From NCBI GenBank assembly GCA_036011085.1, contig DASCMS010000135.1, positions 1 to 64,000 on the forward strand: a stretch of DNA of 64,000 nt, given 5' to 3'. Source of the DNA: UBA8231 sp036011085. GTDB taxonomy: Bacteria; Latescibacterota; UBA2968; UBA8231. The notes below the pieces were generated by a model. The model was not told the origin of the DNA. It made no database searches and saw nothing but the letters and a program-made list of their open reading frames with translations. A program made the position numbers and the translations under genes. This document shows positions 8,375-18,268 of this stretch, one piece after another; within the stretch, counting starts at the first letter, position 1, and the number at the start of each line of letters is the position of its first letter.

Positions 8375-9997
8375 ATGTCCAGTCTCCACTACTACGATCC
8401 CAGCTGGATCGAATCGACCAGCGAGACCATCGAGACCGACGTCTGCATCTACGGAGGCACGTCGGGTGGCATCGCCGCCGCCGTCACCGTCGCCCGGTCC
8501 GGCCTGCGCGTCGTCGTCCTGCAGCCTGGAAAGCACATTGGCGGCATGACCTCCGGCGGACTCGGCTGGACCGACTTCGGCAGAAAGCATGTCATCGGCG
8601 GCCTCAGCCGTTCCTTCTACCAGCAGGTCGGCAGGCACTACGGGTTGGCAGAAGAGTGGCAGTTCGAGCCCGGCGTCGCGGAGGCAGTCTACGGACGGTG
8701 GGTCGACGAGCACGGCATCGACGTCCGCTGCTGTCAGTTCCTCGACTCCGTCGAGTCCGATGCCCAGCAACTCAGGGCCATCGTACTGCTCGGCGGACTG
8801 CGCGTCACGGCTCGTCTCTTCATGGATTGTACCTACGAGGGTGACCTGATGGCCATGGCTGGCGCTGACTTCCACGTCGGTCGCGAAGCCAACGAGGTCT
8901 ACGGCGAAACCCTCAACGGGATCCAGGTGCGGGACATGCATCAGTTCGGGTTGGCCGTCGATCCCTATGTGGTGGAGGGCAACCCTGCCAGCGGGCTGTT
9001 GCCCCAGATCGAAGACACCGACCTGACGCCGCAACAGGGTCGGGGCGACCATCGTCTGCAGGCGTATTGTTTCCGCATGTGCATGACCGATGACCCGACG
9101 CTGAAGATCGAGTGGCAGAAACCGTCGAACTACGATCCCGCCCAGTATGTCCTGGCCACGCGCTGGTTCAACAGCGGCGGGGGGGATCCCGGCAACACGA
9201 ATCACAGCGCCGACCCGGTGGCACACATCCGGCAAAGCGGCGTTCCCGGCAAGTTCGATATCCTGCCGAATGGCACACCCGGCGGCTTCCACAAGACCGA
9301 CACCAACAACCACGGTGCCCTCAGCAGCGACTTCATCGGCCGCTCGTGGGACTGGCCCACCACCAGCTACCAACAGCGGGAGTCCATCTTCCAGGCCCAC
9401 GTCGACTACCAGCGCGGCCTTTACTGGCACCTGGCCAACGACCCCGCCATCCCTGCCCGCGTCCGTGATGCCTATAGCCGCTGGGGACTACCCAGTGACG
9501 AATTCACCGACACCGAACACTGGCCCCATCAACTCTACATCCGTGAGTGCCGGCGCCTGATCGGCGACTACGTCATCACCGAACACGACTGCAACGCCGT
9601 GTCCGTCGCCCCCGACTCCGTCGGCATGGGCAGCTACACCATGGATTCCCACAACTGCACTCGCTTCGTGCAGTTGGAAGATGGCAGGGCCCGCGTTCTC
9701 AACGAAGGGGATGTGCAGATTCCCCCGACGGATCCATATCCGATCAGCTACCGTTGCATCGTACCACGGAAGGGCCAGACTGCCAATCTGTTCGTGCCGG
9801 TCTGCTTCTCGGCTTCCCACATATCCTATGGCAGCGCCCGCATGGAGCCGGTGTTCATGGTCCTCGGTGAGTCCGCCGGCCTGGCTGCCAGACTGTGTCT
9901 CGAGGCCGGGTGCAACGTGCAGGACCTGCCCTACGACGAGTTACGGCCCGAACTGGAGAAGGCGGAGCAGATCCTGGCTCTGCCCGCCGGGGCGTAG
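8375..9997 (+). CDS. FAD-dependent oxidoreductase
   Basis: This protein of about 540 residues has an N-terminal FAD-binding Rossmann motif (VCIYGGTSGGIAAAVTVARSG) followed by GGMTSGGLGWTD. That pattern fits the FAD-dependent oxidoreductase family PF12831, common in planctomycete and FCB glycan loci. Late motifs include SVGMGSYTMDSHNCTRFV and the C-terminal FAD contact GSARMEPVFMVLGESAGLAA. There is no signal peptide. The ATG at 8375 has GGAG about 9 bases upstream; an ATG at 8369 is the alternative. A much longer open frame reaching 7739 overlaps the opposite UROD-like gene and is not used. The substrate is unknown, probably a sugar or polyol derivative given its neighbours. Confidence 0.85.
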   Translation: MSSLHYYDPSWIESTSETIETDVCIYGGTSGGIAAAVTVARSGLRVVVLQPGKHIGGMTSGGLGWTDFGRKHVIGGLSRSFYQQVGRHYGLAEEWQFEPGVAEAVYGRWVDEHGIDVRCCQFLDSVESDAQQLRAIVLLGGLRVTARLFMDCTYEGDLMAMAGADFHVGREANEVYGETLNGIQVRDMHQFGLAVDPYVVEGNPASGLLPQIEDTDLTPQQGRGDHRLQAYCFRMCMTDDPTLKIEWQKPSNYDPAQYVLATRWFNSGGGDPGNTNHSADPVAHIRQSGVPGKFDILPNGTPGGFHKTDTNNHGALSSDFIGRSWDWPTTSYQQRESIFQAHVDYQRGLYWHLANDPAIPARVRDAYSRWGLPSDEFTDTEHWPHQLYIRECRRLIGDYVITEHDCNAVSVAPDSVGMGSYTMDSHNCTRFVQLEDGRARVLNEGDVQIPPTDPYPISYRCIVPRKGQTANLFVPVCFSASHISYGSARMEPVFMVLGESAGLAARLCLEAGCNVQDLPYDELRPELEKAEQILALPAGA

Positions 9998-10003
9998 AAA
10001 CCT

Positions 10004-11173
10004 TCAGCGGCAGTCCCGGGTGATCTGCCGCTCCTTCAGCTCCGCCAGCGTCGCACAGCCGAGTTGGGTCATGTTGTTGACCAGATCCGCCTTCAGGATC
10101 TGTGCTGCGTGGTCGCCACCGCGTCGACCCAGCGCCCCGACGCCGTACATGAAGGCACGACCCAGCAGCACGAAGTCCGCCCCGAGGGCCAGGGCGCGGG
10201 CGATGTCGAGACCGCCGCGCACGCCGCTGTCGAAGAGCACCTTCACACGCTCCCCCACGGACGCGGCGATCGAAGGCAGGACCGAGATGGCCGCCGGCGC
10301 CCCGTCGAACTGTCGTCCCCCGTGGTTGGACACCATGATCCCGTCATAACCGAGGGACACGGCGCGCTCGGCTTCGGCCACGTCGAGCACACCCTTGAGC
10401 ACGAGCGGTCCCTCCCACTCCTGGCGCACTGCCTGCAGATACTCCCAGTCGAGGGTGCCCCCCAGCTCCATGCCGATGAAGGACAGCATGTCCTGCATGT
10501 CGCTGCCGTCGAGGTACTTCTCCAGACCACGGAAGCGGGGGCTGCCGGCGAACAACGTGGCCAGACTCCACGCCGGGCGGATGGCGCACCGGTAGAGCAT
10601 CACGGGTGTGATCTTCGGCGGTACCGTCACGCCGGCGCGCACCTGTCTCTCGCGCCGACTGGCAACGGGCACATCGGCGGTGACGAGCAAGGTCGTGAAG
10701 CCGCTGTCGCGAGCCCGCAGCAACAGGTCGCGGCGAATCTCGGCACGTCGCGGCGGGTACAGCTGAAACCAGCCCATGCCGTCGGCCAGAGGTCCGATCG
10801 TCTCCGGTGACTCCGTTGCCGCGGTGCTGAGGGCGTAGGGAAACCGATGCCTGGCCGCGGCTTGCGCCAGGATGCGCTCCGCCCGCGGCCACATCAGCGC
10901 CGTGAGCCCCACGGGCGCCACGCCGAAAGGCATATCGTAGTCGACGCCGAACAGACTCGTGGAGATGTCCGGCTGCAGCGCACCCTTCATGAACTCGGGG
11001 GTCAGCCTCACGGCCTCGAGGGCCTCGCGGTTGCGCCGCATGCACTCGTCGGCACCCGTGCCGCTGTCGAGATATTCCCAGGCGAAGTGCGGTATCCGCT
11101 GCCGTGCCTTCCGCCGGAGCTCAGCGATCGATGGGTATCGGTTTTCCAGGTCCACGCTCATATCACGATTCAT
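10004..11173 (-). CDS. FMN-dependent alpha-hydroxyacid dehydrogenase (LldD-like)
   Basis: This 389-residue protein oxidises an alpha-hydroxyacid such as lactate or glycolate to the keto acid, in the family of L-lactate dehydrogenase, glycolate oxidase and lactate 2-monooxygenase. Visible motifs: HFAWEYLDSGTG near the N terminus, MPFGVAPVGL, the catalytic histidine in SNHGGRQFDG, and the FMN phosphate site DSGVRGGLDIARALALGADF. It has no transmembrane anchor. It converges on the FAD oxidoreductase with a 6-bp gap. It may feed oxidised sugar fragments from this locus into central metabolism. Confidence 0.9.
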   Translation of the reverse strand: MNRDMSVDLENRYPSIAELRRKARQRIPHFAWEYLDSGTGADECMRRNREALEAVRLTPEFMKGALQPDISTSLFGVDYDMPFGVAPVGLTALMWPRAERILAQAAARHRFPYALSTAATESPETIGPLADGMGWFQLYPPRRAEIRRDLLLRARDSGFTTLLVTADVPVASRRERQVRAGVTVPPKITPVMLYRCAIRPAWSLATLFAGSPRFRGLEKYLDGSDMQDMLSFIGMELGGTLDWEYLQAVRQEWEGPLVLKGVLDVAEAERAVSLGYDGIMVSNHGGRQFDGAPAAISVLPSIAASVGERVKVLFDSGVRGGLDIARALALGADFVLLGRAFMYGVGALGRRGGDHAAQILKADLVNNMTQLGCATLAELKERQITRDCR

Positions 11174-11310
11174 GGGGCAGGAGTATAGTTACACCCCGAA
11201 GGTGGTGCCTCCAGTGCAGGAAAGAGACATATTAGGCCCTGTCCTTCCGCCGGAGTCGTCGCCTCCACCAGGGCCCTCGCGGCTCGCTCCATCAATCGGG
11301 TCTCCAACTG

Positions 11311-12315
11311 ATGAACCACCGTCAACGTCTGCAGGCCATCGTCGCCGGCGAACCCGCCGATCGCTGCGGCTTCTGGCTCGGCAATCCCCACGCCGACACC
11401 TGGCCGATCCTCGAACGTCACTTCAACACCGACGATCACGAACAGATCCTGCAGCAACTGGGCGATGATATGCGCTGGATCCGGCCCACCGCCTACCGTC
11501 ACCCCGAAGGTCGACCCATGTTCGACATGCAGCGCAAGGGCCGGGAGCTGGCCGCTGAAGGGGTCTTCGCTGATTGCGACAGTGTCGACGAAGTGGAGGC
11601 CTTCGACTGGCCAAACCCCGACTACCTCGATTTCACCGACACCCTGGCCCGGCTGCGGGAGGCCGGCGATGTCTATCGCCCCAGCGGCTTCTGGTGCCCC
11701 TTCTTCCACTATGTGGCCGACTTCTTCGGCATGGAGAACTACTTCGTCAAGATGTACACCCATCCGGACGTCGTACATGCCGTCACCCGTCACGTCGTCG
11801 ACTTCCACCTGGAAGCCAACCGTCGCTTCTTCGCCGTCGCCGGTGATCTCGTTGACGCCTACTTCTTTGGCAACGATTTCGGCACACAGCGCGGCCTGCT
11901 CATCAGCCGCGAGATGATGGCCGAGTTCGTCTTCCCCTACTTCCGCCAGCTCACCTCACTGGCCCACGAATCCGGCTACCACGTCATCCTGCACTCCTGC
12001 GGCTCGATCCACGAGGTCATCCCCGATCTCATCGACATGGGCGTCGATGCCCTGCACCCATTGCAGGCACGCGCCGCCAACATGGAAGCCGAGCGTCTGG
12101 CCGGTGACTTCTCCGGGGCTCTGGCCTTCGTCGGCGGCATCGACACCCAGGACCTGCTCGTCAACGGCCAGCCGGAGGATGTGGCCGCCGATGTGCGCCG
12201 CGTCAAGGCCCTGCTCGGCCCGCGACTCATCGTCAGTCCCAGCCACGAGGCCGTGCTGCCCAACGTGTCGCCACAGAACCTGCTGGCCATGGCGCAGGCG
12301 GTGTCGCTGGATTGA
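11311..12315 (+). CDS. URO-D family protein
   Basis: This fourth UROD-like protein of the window has 334 residues. It has the typical start MNHRQRLQAIVAGEPADR, the central FGTQRGLLISREMMAEFVFPYFRQL helix, the zinc-type strand HVILHSCGSIHEVIPDLIDMGVD, the HPLQARAANM strand, FVGGIDTQDLL and the C-terminal IVSPSHEAVLPNV. This is the most canonical of the four. Its stop overlaps the TTG start of the MATE exporter, so the two are translationally coupled. Confidence 0.9.
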   Translation: MNHRQRLQAIVAGEPADRCGFWLGNPHADTWPILERHFNTDDHEQILQQLGDDMRWIRPTAYRHPEGRPMFDMQRKGRELAAEGVFADCDSVDEVEAFDWPNPDYLDFTDTLARLREAGDVYRPSGFWCPFFHYVADFFGMENYFVKMYTHPDVVHAVTRHVVDFHLEANRRFFAVAGDLVDAYFFGNDFGTQRGLLISREMMAEFVFPYFRQLTSLAHESGYHVILHSCGSIHEVIPDLIDMGVDALHPLQARAANMEAERLAGDFSGALAFVGGIDTQDLLVNGQPEDVAADVRRVKALLGPRLIVSPSHEAVLPNVSPQNLLAMAQAVSLD

Positions 12316-13652
12316 CCGGCCCTGCAGCTGGCTCGTGGCAGCGCGCCCGGCGCGTACTGCGACTGGCCGTGCCCTCCGCCGGCGAAATGCTGCTCGGCAT
12401 GCTTGTTGGCCTGGTCAACACCTACCTGGTCGGCCATCTGGGCTCCGCCTCCCTCACCGCCGTCGGCCTCGGGGTGCAGTGGTCGATGGCGTCCATGGTA
12501 CTGTTCACGGCAGTCGGTACGGGGGCGCCGGCGCTGACGGCACGCATGATCGGCGCCCGCGACCTGGCCGGTGCCAATCGTGTCGTCGGCCAGGCACTGG
12601 CCATCGCCTGCGCCTGCGGCCTGGTTGCATCCGCCCTGTTGATCGCCTTCGCCGAACCGGCGATGGTACTGATGGGAGCACGTGACGAGGCCCTGCGGCA
12701 GGGCGCTGTCTATCTGCGCATCGTCATGGTCGCGTCACCGATCTCGGCCATGATGTTCGTCGGCAACGCCTGTATGCGCGGCGCCGGTGACACCCGCACA
12801 CCGCTACTCGTGATGGCGGTGGTCAACGTGGTCAACATCTCGGTTGCCTGGACCCTCGTGGAAGGTGTCGGTCCCATCCCGGCTCTGGGCGTGCAGGGCG
12901 CTGCCTGGGGTTCCACGGCAGGCCGTGCCATCGGTGGCCTGCTGGTGGTCGCCCTGCTGCTCAAGGGTCGCGCCGGCCTGCGCCTGCGCTGGCGCGGACC
13001 CGATGGCGATATCGCCCGACGCATTCTCCGCGTCGGTCTGCCCGCGTCCCTCGACCAGTTGATCTTCCGCCTCGGCATGCTCGTCTGGGTGCGCATCGTC
13101 GCCTCCCTCGGCACCGTTGCCTACGCCGCACACCAGATCGCCCTCAATGGCGAGTCCATCTCCTTCATGCCCGGCTGGGGCTTTGCCATGGCCGCCACGA
13201 CCCTGGTCGGCCAGGGCCTCGGGGGACGAGACCACGACCGCGCCGAGAAGGACGCCATGCTCTGCTTCGGCATCGCCGCCGTCTTCATGTCGCTCATGGG
13301 GGTCGTGTTCTTCGTCGCCGCGCCGCAGATCATGGGTCTGTTCACCGAAGAGGCCGAGGTCATCGCCATGGGCAGCACGCCGTTGCGTCTGATCGCTGTC
13401 GTCCAGCCGCTGCTGGCGGCCATGATGGTCTTTGCCGGAAGTCTGCGCGGCGCCGGTGACACGCTGACACCGATGCTCGTCAACGGCGCGTCGGTGTGGC
13501 TGTTGCGCGTGCCGCTGTCCCTGCTCGTCACGCGCTGGCTGGGCTGGGGACTGACCGGTGTCTGGCTGGTGATGGCCCTGGACCTGACGCTGCGGGGCGT
13601 CGCCCTCTACTGGCAGTTCCGGAGGGGTCGCTGGAAGACGGTGGAGGTGTAG
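12312..13652 (+). CDS. MATE family efflux transporter
   Basis: This 446-residue protein has about twelve hydrophobic segments in two homologous halves. The family motif is visible in both: NACMRGAGDTRTPLLV in the first half and GSLRGAGDTLTPMLV in the second, with VNTYLVGHLG in helix 1. MATE proteins export cationic drugs or metabolites using Na+ or H+. The start is a TTG at 12312 overlapping the previous stop (TTGA). No later ATG preserves helix 1. Coupling with a UROD-like gene suggests export of a related metabolite, which is inference. Confidence 0.92.
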   Translation: MTGPAAGSWQRARRVLRLAVPSAGEMLLGMLVGLVNTYLVGHLGSASLTAVGLGVQWSMASMVLFTAVGTGAPALTARMIGARDLAGANRVVGQALAIACACGLVASALLIAFAEPAMVLMGARDEALRQGAVYLRIVMVASPISAMMFVGNACMRGAGDTRTPLLVMAVVNVVNISVAWTLVEGVGPIPALGVQGAAWGSTAGRAIGGLLVVALLLKGRAGLRLRWRGPDGDIARRILRVGLPASLDQLIFRLGMLVWVRIVASLGTVAYAAHQIALNGESISFMPGWGFAMAATTLVGQGLGGRDHDRAEKDAMLCFGIAAVFMSLMGVVFFVAAPQIMGLFTEEAEVIAMGSTPLRLIAVVQPLLAAMMVFAGSLRGAGDTLTPMLVNGASVWLLRVPLSLLVTRWLGWGLTGVWLVMALDLTLRGVALYWQFRRGRWKTVEV

Positions 13653-13656
13653 TTGT

Positions 13657-15678
13657 CTAGAGGAGAGGTTTGCCGACGGCGGTGAAGACCAGCTCGGTCT
13701 CCACCAGCGCGACTCCGGACTCGCCGCGTATGGGGGCGGTCAGGTCGTTCCGCGCCACACCGACATCGACGCCGTCGGCGCCGGCTCGGTGTACGAGGTC
13801 TCGCAGATAAGCTGTTGCCCGTTCATGGGCAATCCTGACGCCGGCCTCGAGAGAGCGTACCGCCACGATACCGTCCGGCAGCAGCACGTGGAAGATGCCG
13901 TCCCGCTCCGTGGGGCGTACCTGCACACGCAGATGCTGCACGACACCACCGGCCACTGCCCCCACGGCGTTGGCCACCGACGCGTGGGTCGGCACGACGA
14001 GTTCGGTGTGCAGGCGTTCGGCGGCGCCGGGGCCGTAGGCTTCTACGGGAGCCCCCACCAGAACCAGAGGACGGCGCAACTCGAAGCGGGTACTCAGGTC
14101 GGACCCCTCGTGCTCACCGAAGGCTCGTGCGATCAGCGCTTCGGCGCCCGCATCCTGCTCCCAGCCGGGCTCGGTGCCTTCGTCGGAGAGGGCTTTGGCC
14201 GCCACCTCGACGGCGATGCGTCGCGACACACCGTCGACAACGCGCTCGCAGAACGCTTCCGCCGAGAGACCCATCAATTGTCCCAGAAGTTCCGCGCCCA
14301 GCCGTGCTGCCTCGCCGTCGTGGGCGTGATAGCGCCCGAGCACATGCAGGGCATCGGTCGGGGTAAAACCGGCACGTACGACGAGCCGGCGACGTTCGAG
14401 CTCCTCGAGGCCCGCCAGCGCCAGGCGGCCGTACGTCGAGGCCTCGGCCATGGACGTCAGCGACCGGGGCACACCGCCGATTTCCTGTAGCAGGCGGCGA
14501 CTCTGCTCACTCGTGCGCCCATCCTGGCCGGCCAGGGGCAGGACGAACTCCCCCGGGTATTCCTCGGCGCCGGCGCCGTGCTGGCGGCGCAGTTCGGCGA
14601 TGACACCATCGTGCTCCTGGGCCAGCAGCGAAAGGGGCACAACACGCCGGGGTCCCACCTGCAGAGCCTCACTGATGCGCCGATGTTCGTCGACGCGAAC
14701 GTGGCTGTCGCCTCCCAGACCGACGGTGTGCACGTGCAGGGTCTCCACCATCGTACGCCAGCCGCCGACGTGGGCGCCCTCCGGATCGAGTCGGGGCAGA
14801 CCGTCGCTCAATACGGCGATGTCGGTGGTCGTGCCCCCCACGTCGACGACCCAGGCGTCACGTCGGCCTGCCAGGTGCCAGGCGCCGACGACGCTGGCCG
14901 CCGGGCCCGACAGGATCGTCTCCACGGGGCGCTCGAGGGCGAACTCGGCGCTGACCATGGAACCGTCTCCCTTGACGACCATCAGCGGCGCCTGCACACC
15001 GACCTCGTCGAGCGTACTGCGTACCGTCGTCACCAGGCCGCTCAGCAACGGGATGAGTCGGGCGTTGAGGGCCGCCGTCGTCGCCCGGCGAACCGAGTCG
15101 AGCTCCCCCGTCAGATCGCCGCCGCAGGTGACGGGCAGATCCCCTCCGTGGTCACGTATCAGTTCGCGGGCACGGTTCTCGTGAGCGGGATTGCGCACCG
15201 AGAAGTAACCGGATACGGCAAAGGCGTCGACCTTCCCATGGCGCCGAGCCACGGCGGCGATGAGGGCCTCCTCATCAAGGACGGCGGTTTCCTCGCCGGC
15301 GCCATCATGGCCGCCGGTGATGAAGACGACGTCGTCGGTGACGAGATGGCGTTCGAGATCGAAGCGGCGCAGCAATTCGATATCGTACCCGATGAGAATC
15401 AGGCACGCGGGGTTTCCCACCCCTTCGACGATGGCATTCGTCGCCAGCGTCGTTGACAGGCCGACAACACCGATACGACGGGTGGCACCATCGGGGGCAT
15501 CTGCCAGAGCATTGTGAATCGCTCCGGAGACCCCCACAGCCAGATCGGCAGGTGTTGTCAGAGCTTTGGCACTGGTCACCACTTCTGTCTCGGGCCACGT
15601 CACCAGTGCGGCATCGGTGTAGGTGCCTCCCGTGTCCACGCCCAGAGCGAGATCGGTCTTCTGTGGGGAATCATTCAT
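13657..15678 (-). CDS. HyuA-type hydantoinase/oxoprolinase family protein
   Basis: This 673-residue protein has a Hydant_A_N domain (residues about 10-185, ATP-site LGVDTGGTYTDAALV) followed by a hydantoinase A domain with VVDVGGTTTDIAVLSDG near 270-290 and SGPAASVVGAWHL. The family hydrolyses cyclic amides with ATP (5-oxoproline, hydantoins) or carboxylates acetone or acetophenone, usually with a HyuB partner. No hyuB is in this window, so the substrate cannot be named. The C-terminal 150 residues (MGLSAEAF to VGKPLL) are an accessory domain. It converges on the MATE gene with a 4-bp gap. Confidence 0.87.
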   Translation of the reverse strand: MNDSPQKTDLALGVDTGGTYTDAALVTWPETEVVTSAKALTTPADLAVGVSGAIHNALADAPDGATRRIGVVGLSTTLATNAIVEGVGNPACLILIGYDIELLRRFDLERHLVTDDVVFITGGHDGAGEETAVLDEEALIAAVARRHGKVDAFAVSGYFSVRNPAHENRARELIRDHGGDLPVTCGGDLTGELDSVRRATTAALNARLIPLLSGLVTTVRSTLDEVGVQAPLMVVKGDGSMVSAEFALERPVETILSGPAASVVGAWHLAGRRDAWVVDVGGTTTDIAVLSDGLPRLDPEGAHVGGWRTMVETLHVHTVGLGGDSHVRVDEHRRISEALQVGPRRVVPLSLLAQEHDGVIAELRRQHGAGAEEYPGEFVLPLAGQDGRTSEQSRRLLQEIGGVPRSLTSMAEASTYGRLALAGLEELERRRLVVRAGFTPTDALHVLGRYHAHDGEAARLGAELLGQLMGLSAEAFCERVVDGVSRRIAVEVAAKALSDEGTEPGWEQDAGAEALIARAFGEHEGSDLSTRFELRRPLVLVGAPVEAYGPGAAERLHTELVVPTHASVANAVGAVAGGVVQHLRVQVRPTERDGIFHVLLPDGIVAVRSLEAGVRIAHERATAYLRDLVHRAGADGVDVGVARNDLTAPIRGESGVALVETELVFTAVGKPLL

Positions 15679-15930
15679 GCGGGGGAACTACGGTCTAGAA
15701 CTGCCCGCCGGCAATGTACCTGGTCAGTGACCGATTCCTCGGCCTTGCCCTCCGGATACTCCTCGGCTATTCTCGCCAAATCGCTGCCTGCTGCGCCAGC
15801 ATGGGACATCTGTGTCTCACCGGCCCGTGCTGTCGAGGTCAGCCCTCTCTGGCGCATCGGGCTGGGCATCGAATTCGCTTTTCCTGGCACATTCGAGCGC
15901 TGTCGGCAGCCACTACTCAATGAGAGATCC

Positions 15931-16515
15931 ATGTCGATCAGGAATATCTATGTCTCCCTGGTGATCGGTCTCGTGCTGATCACGGCCTCTATATGGTGGT
16001 GGTCCGTACCATCGACGGGAGTCCTCGATCTCGCCGGACGCCCTGTGGATCCTCTGAATGGCGATGTGCCCGTGGTCCTGATCTTCGTCCGGGCTGACTG
16101 CCCCACATCGAATCGGTACGCTCCGGAGATGCAGCGCATTTACGAACGCTTCAGCCCCGAAGGCGTATCTTTCTGGCTCGTCTACGTGGATCCCGCGCAG
16201 CGACCGGATGTCATCGAGAGACATATGAAGGAGTACAGCCTGGGTCTCAACGCCCTGCGCGATCTGAGGCACGAACTGGTCGCCAGAGTGGGGGCCAAGG
16301 TGACACCCGAAGCCGCTGTCTTCCTGGCTGACGGTCAGCTCGTTTACAAGGGACGAATCGACAATCGCTACACCGACTTCGGCAAAGCACGGGCGCAGGC
16401 CACGCGCCGTGAGTTGGTAACTGTACTCGAAGCAGCACTCGCCGGGGGTCCGATGACCCCCTCCCGCACACCAGCCGTAGGCTGTTTCATCGCCGATCTG
16501 GAGCCGACAGGATGA
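15931..16515 (+). CDS. Exported redoxin (thioredoxin-fold) protein
   Basis: This 194-residue protein has an N-terminal membrane/signal helix (residues 5-24) and a thioredoxin-like fold with the single-Cys motif ADCPTSNRYAPEMQRIYERF. In this family (C-P-x-S-N-R/K-Y-A-P) the resolving cysteine of CxxC is absent. The later SNT-like loop GAKVTPEAAVFLADGQLVYKGRID contains the cis-proline-type TPEA. The Met at 15931 is chosen because it starts the signal helix. It overlaps the next gene by 4 bp (ATGA). It probably acts outside the inner membrane with the haem/copper lipoprotein next to it. Confidence 0.85.
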   Translation: MSIRNIYVSLVIGLVLITASIWWWSVPSTGVLDLAGRPVDPLNGDVPVVLIFVRADCPTSNRYAPEMQRIYERFSPEGVSFWLVYVDPAQRPDVIERHMKEYSLGLNALRDLRHELVARVGAKVTPEAAVFLADGQLVYKGRIDNRYTDFGKARAQATRRELVTVLEAALAGGPMTPSRTPAVGCFIADLEPTG

Positions 16516-18251
16516 GAATCCTTTCCGCCTTGCTGATTCCTGTCACCGCCATGGCGCTGCTGAGTTGCCAACCGGAGACCGAACCACCCGCACCGTCCGT
16601 CAAGGACCCGGGACCACTGACCTACAACCGCGATATCGCACCCATCGTCCACGAACGTTGTTCTCCCTGTCACCGTCCCGGTCAGGCTGGCCCCTTCGAT
16701 CTTCTCACCTACGCGGATGTGGAGGATCGGGCCAAGCAGATCGTCAAGGTGACCGGTTCGCGTTATATGCCCCCCTGGCCGCCCGACGCCGGTTACGGTG
16801 ATTTCGTCGGTGACCGCAACTTGCCGCAGGACGTGATCGACGCCTTCGCCCAGTGGGTGAAGGACGGCAAGCTCGAAGGTGATCCGAAAGATCTGCCGCC
16901 GGCGCCGAAGTGGACCTACGGCTGGCAGCTCGGCGAACCGGATATCTTGGTCGAGCTCGGGGAGGACTACCACCTGGTTGCCGACGGGCTCGACGTGTAC
17001 CGCAATTTCGTCCTCCCCATCCCCTGGGACGGCACCGGCGGCAAGTACGTGGAGGCCATCGAATTCCGTCCGCAGAACAACCTGGTCGTGCATCATGCCG
17101 TCATCATGCTCGACGAGTCGGGCCGCGCCGCCGAGCATGATCGCCGCGAGGCCGGCCTCGGTTTCGGCAGCATGGACTTCGGCGACGTCCAGGGACCCAG
17201 TGGACACTTTCTCGGCTGGACCGCCGGCAAGACCCCTCGTCGCGATCCCAGGCTGGCGTGGCCCCTGGAGTCCGGCGTGGACCTGGTCATGCAGCTCCAC
17301 ATGCTGCCCTCAGGCAAGCCCGAGAAGGTGCGCTCCCGTGTTGGCCTCTTCATGACCGACAATCCGCCGACACACCAGTCCGCCCTCGTGCGCCTGAGCC
17401 GCAAGGATCTCGTGATTCCGCCGGGTGAGAAGAGTTACTACCTCGAAGATCGCTACGTGCTGCCCGTCGACGTCGAGGCCATCAGTGTCTACCCGCACGC
17501 TCACTATCTGGGCACGCTGATCTCCGCCTATGCGCTGTTGCCGGACGGCAGCAAGAAGTGGCTGATCCGTATCAGCGAGAACTGGGACTTCGCCTGGCAG
17601 GATGAGTACCGCTATGCCGAACCGGTCTTCCTGCCACGGGGAACGGAGCTGGTGGCCCAGTTCGAATTCGACAACTCGTCAGACAATCCTGCCAACCCGA
17701 ACGAGCCACCCATCACCGTCTACTATGGCAGGGGCTCCATGGACGAGATGGCCGACGTGATGCTGCAGGTCGTCTCTGACGATGTGGACGACCTGGATTA
17801 TCTCAAGCGACATCACCTGGAGAAATGGCTGGAGCAGGAGACGGCAGGACTGGAGACCATGCTGCTGGCGGATCCGGAGCACGCCGCCAACCACCATTCC
17901 CTGGCCATGTGTTACGTCCGGGAGGGCCGCGTCAGCGAAGGTATTTCCCATCTCGAGGAGTCCCTTCGACTACAGCCCGACTACGCCGAGGCCCACATCA
18001 ACCTGGGCATCACGCTGAACTCACAGAGGGATCCGGTGCGCGCCATCGGCCACTTCCGCAGCGCGCTGGAGATCCGCCCCGAGTATCCGGATGCCCACTT
18101 CAATCTGGGCGTGGCGCTGCTGATGAGTGGTGACGAGGCGTCGGCCCGGACGCACCTGGTAAAGGCCGCCCGCCTGCGCCCGGAGATGGCAGCCGCCATC
18201 CAGAGCCGGGCGGAGCGGATGGGACTGCCGGGCCTGGTAATCGACCAGTAG
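16512..18251 (+). CDS. Haem c / type-II-copper monooxygenase-like lipoprotein with TPR repeats
   Basis: This 579-residue lipoprotein has a lipobox with Cys19 (MALLSCQ). A single c-type haem site CSPCH (50-54) lies in HERCSPCHRPGQAGPFDLL. The middle (about 140-430) resembles the PHM-like type-II copper monooxygenase fold, with the copper-ligand-like pairs VVHHAVIM and VYPHAHYLG and an MQLHML strand. The C terminus (about 455-570) has at least three TPR units (AEAHINLGITLNSQRD, DAHFNLGVALL). The architecture suggests a periplasmic or surface oxidoreductase receiving electrons through its haem. Substrate unknown. It is translationally coupled to the redoxin. Confidence 0.85.
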   Translation: MRILSALLIPVTAMALLSCQPETEPPAPSVKDPGPLTYNRDIAPIVHERCSPCHRPGQAGPFDLLTYADVEDRAKQIVKVTGSRYMPPWPPDAGYGDFVGDRNLPQDVIDAFAQWVKDGKLEGDPKDLPPAPKWTYGWQLGEPDILVELGEDYHLVADGLDVYRNFVLPIPWDGTGGKYVEAIEFRPQNNLVVHHAVIMLDESGRAAEHDRREAGLGFGSMDFGDVQGPSGHFLGWTAGKTPRRDPRLAWPLESGVDLVMQLHMLPSGKPEKVRSRVGLFMTDNPPTHQSALVRLSRKDLVIPPGEKSYYLEDRYVLPVDVEAISVYPHAHYLGTLISAYALLPDGSKKWLIRISENWDFAWQDEYRYAEPVFLPRGTELVAQFEFDNSSDNPANPNEPPITVYYGRGSMDEMADVMLQVVSDDVDDLDYLKRHHLEKWLEQETAGLETMLLADPEHAANHHSLAMCYVREGRVSEGISHLEESLRLQPDYAEAHINLGITLNSQRDPVRAIGHFRSALEIRPEYPDAHFNLGVALLMSGDEASARTHLVKAARLRPEMAAAIQSRAERMGLPGLVIDQ

Positions 18252-18268
18252 GCTGACCAGCCAGCTGG

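Noticed and set aside
12312..12386. Use of a later ATG for the MATE gene
   Set aside because: It would remove part of helix 1; TTG coupled to the previous stop is preferred.
14127..15456. Long + strand frames opposite HyuA
   Set aside because: Shadow of a high-GC gene; no motifs, and HyuA motifs are clear on the - strand.
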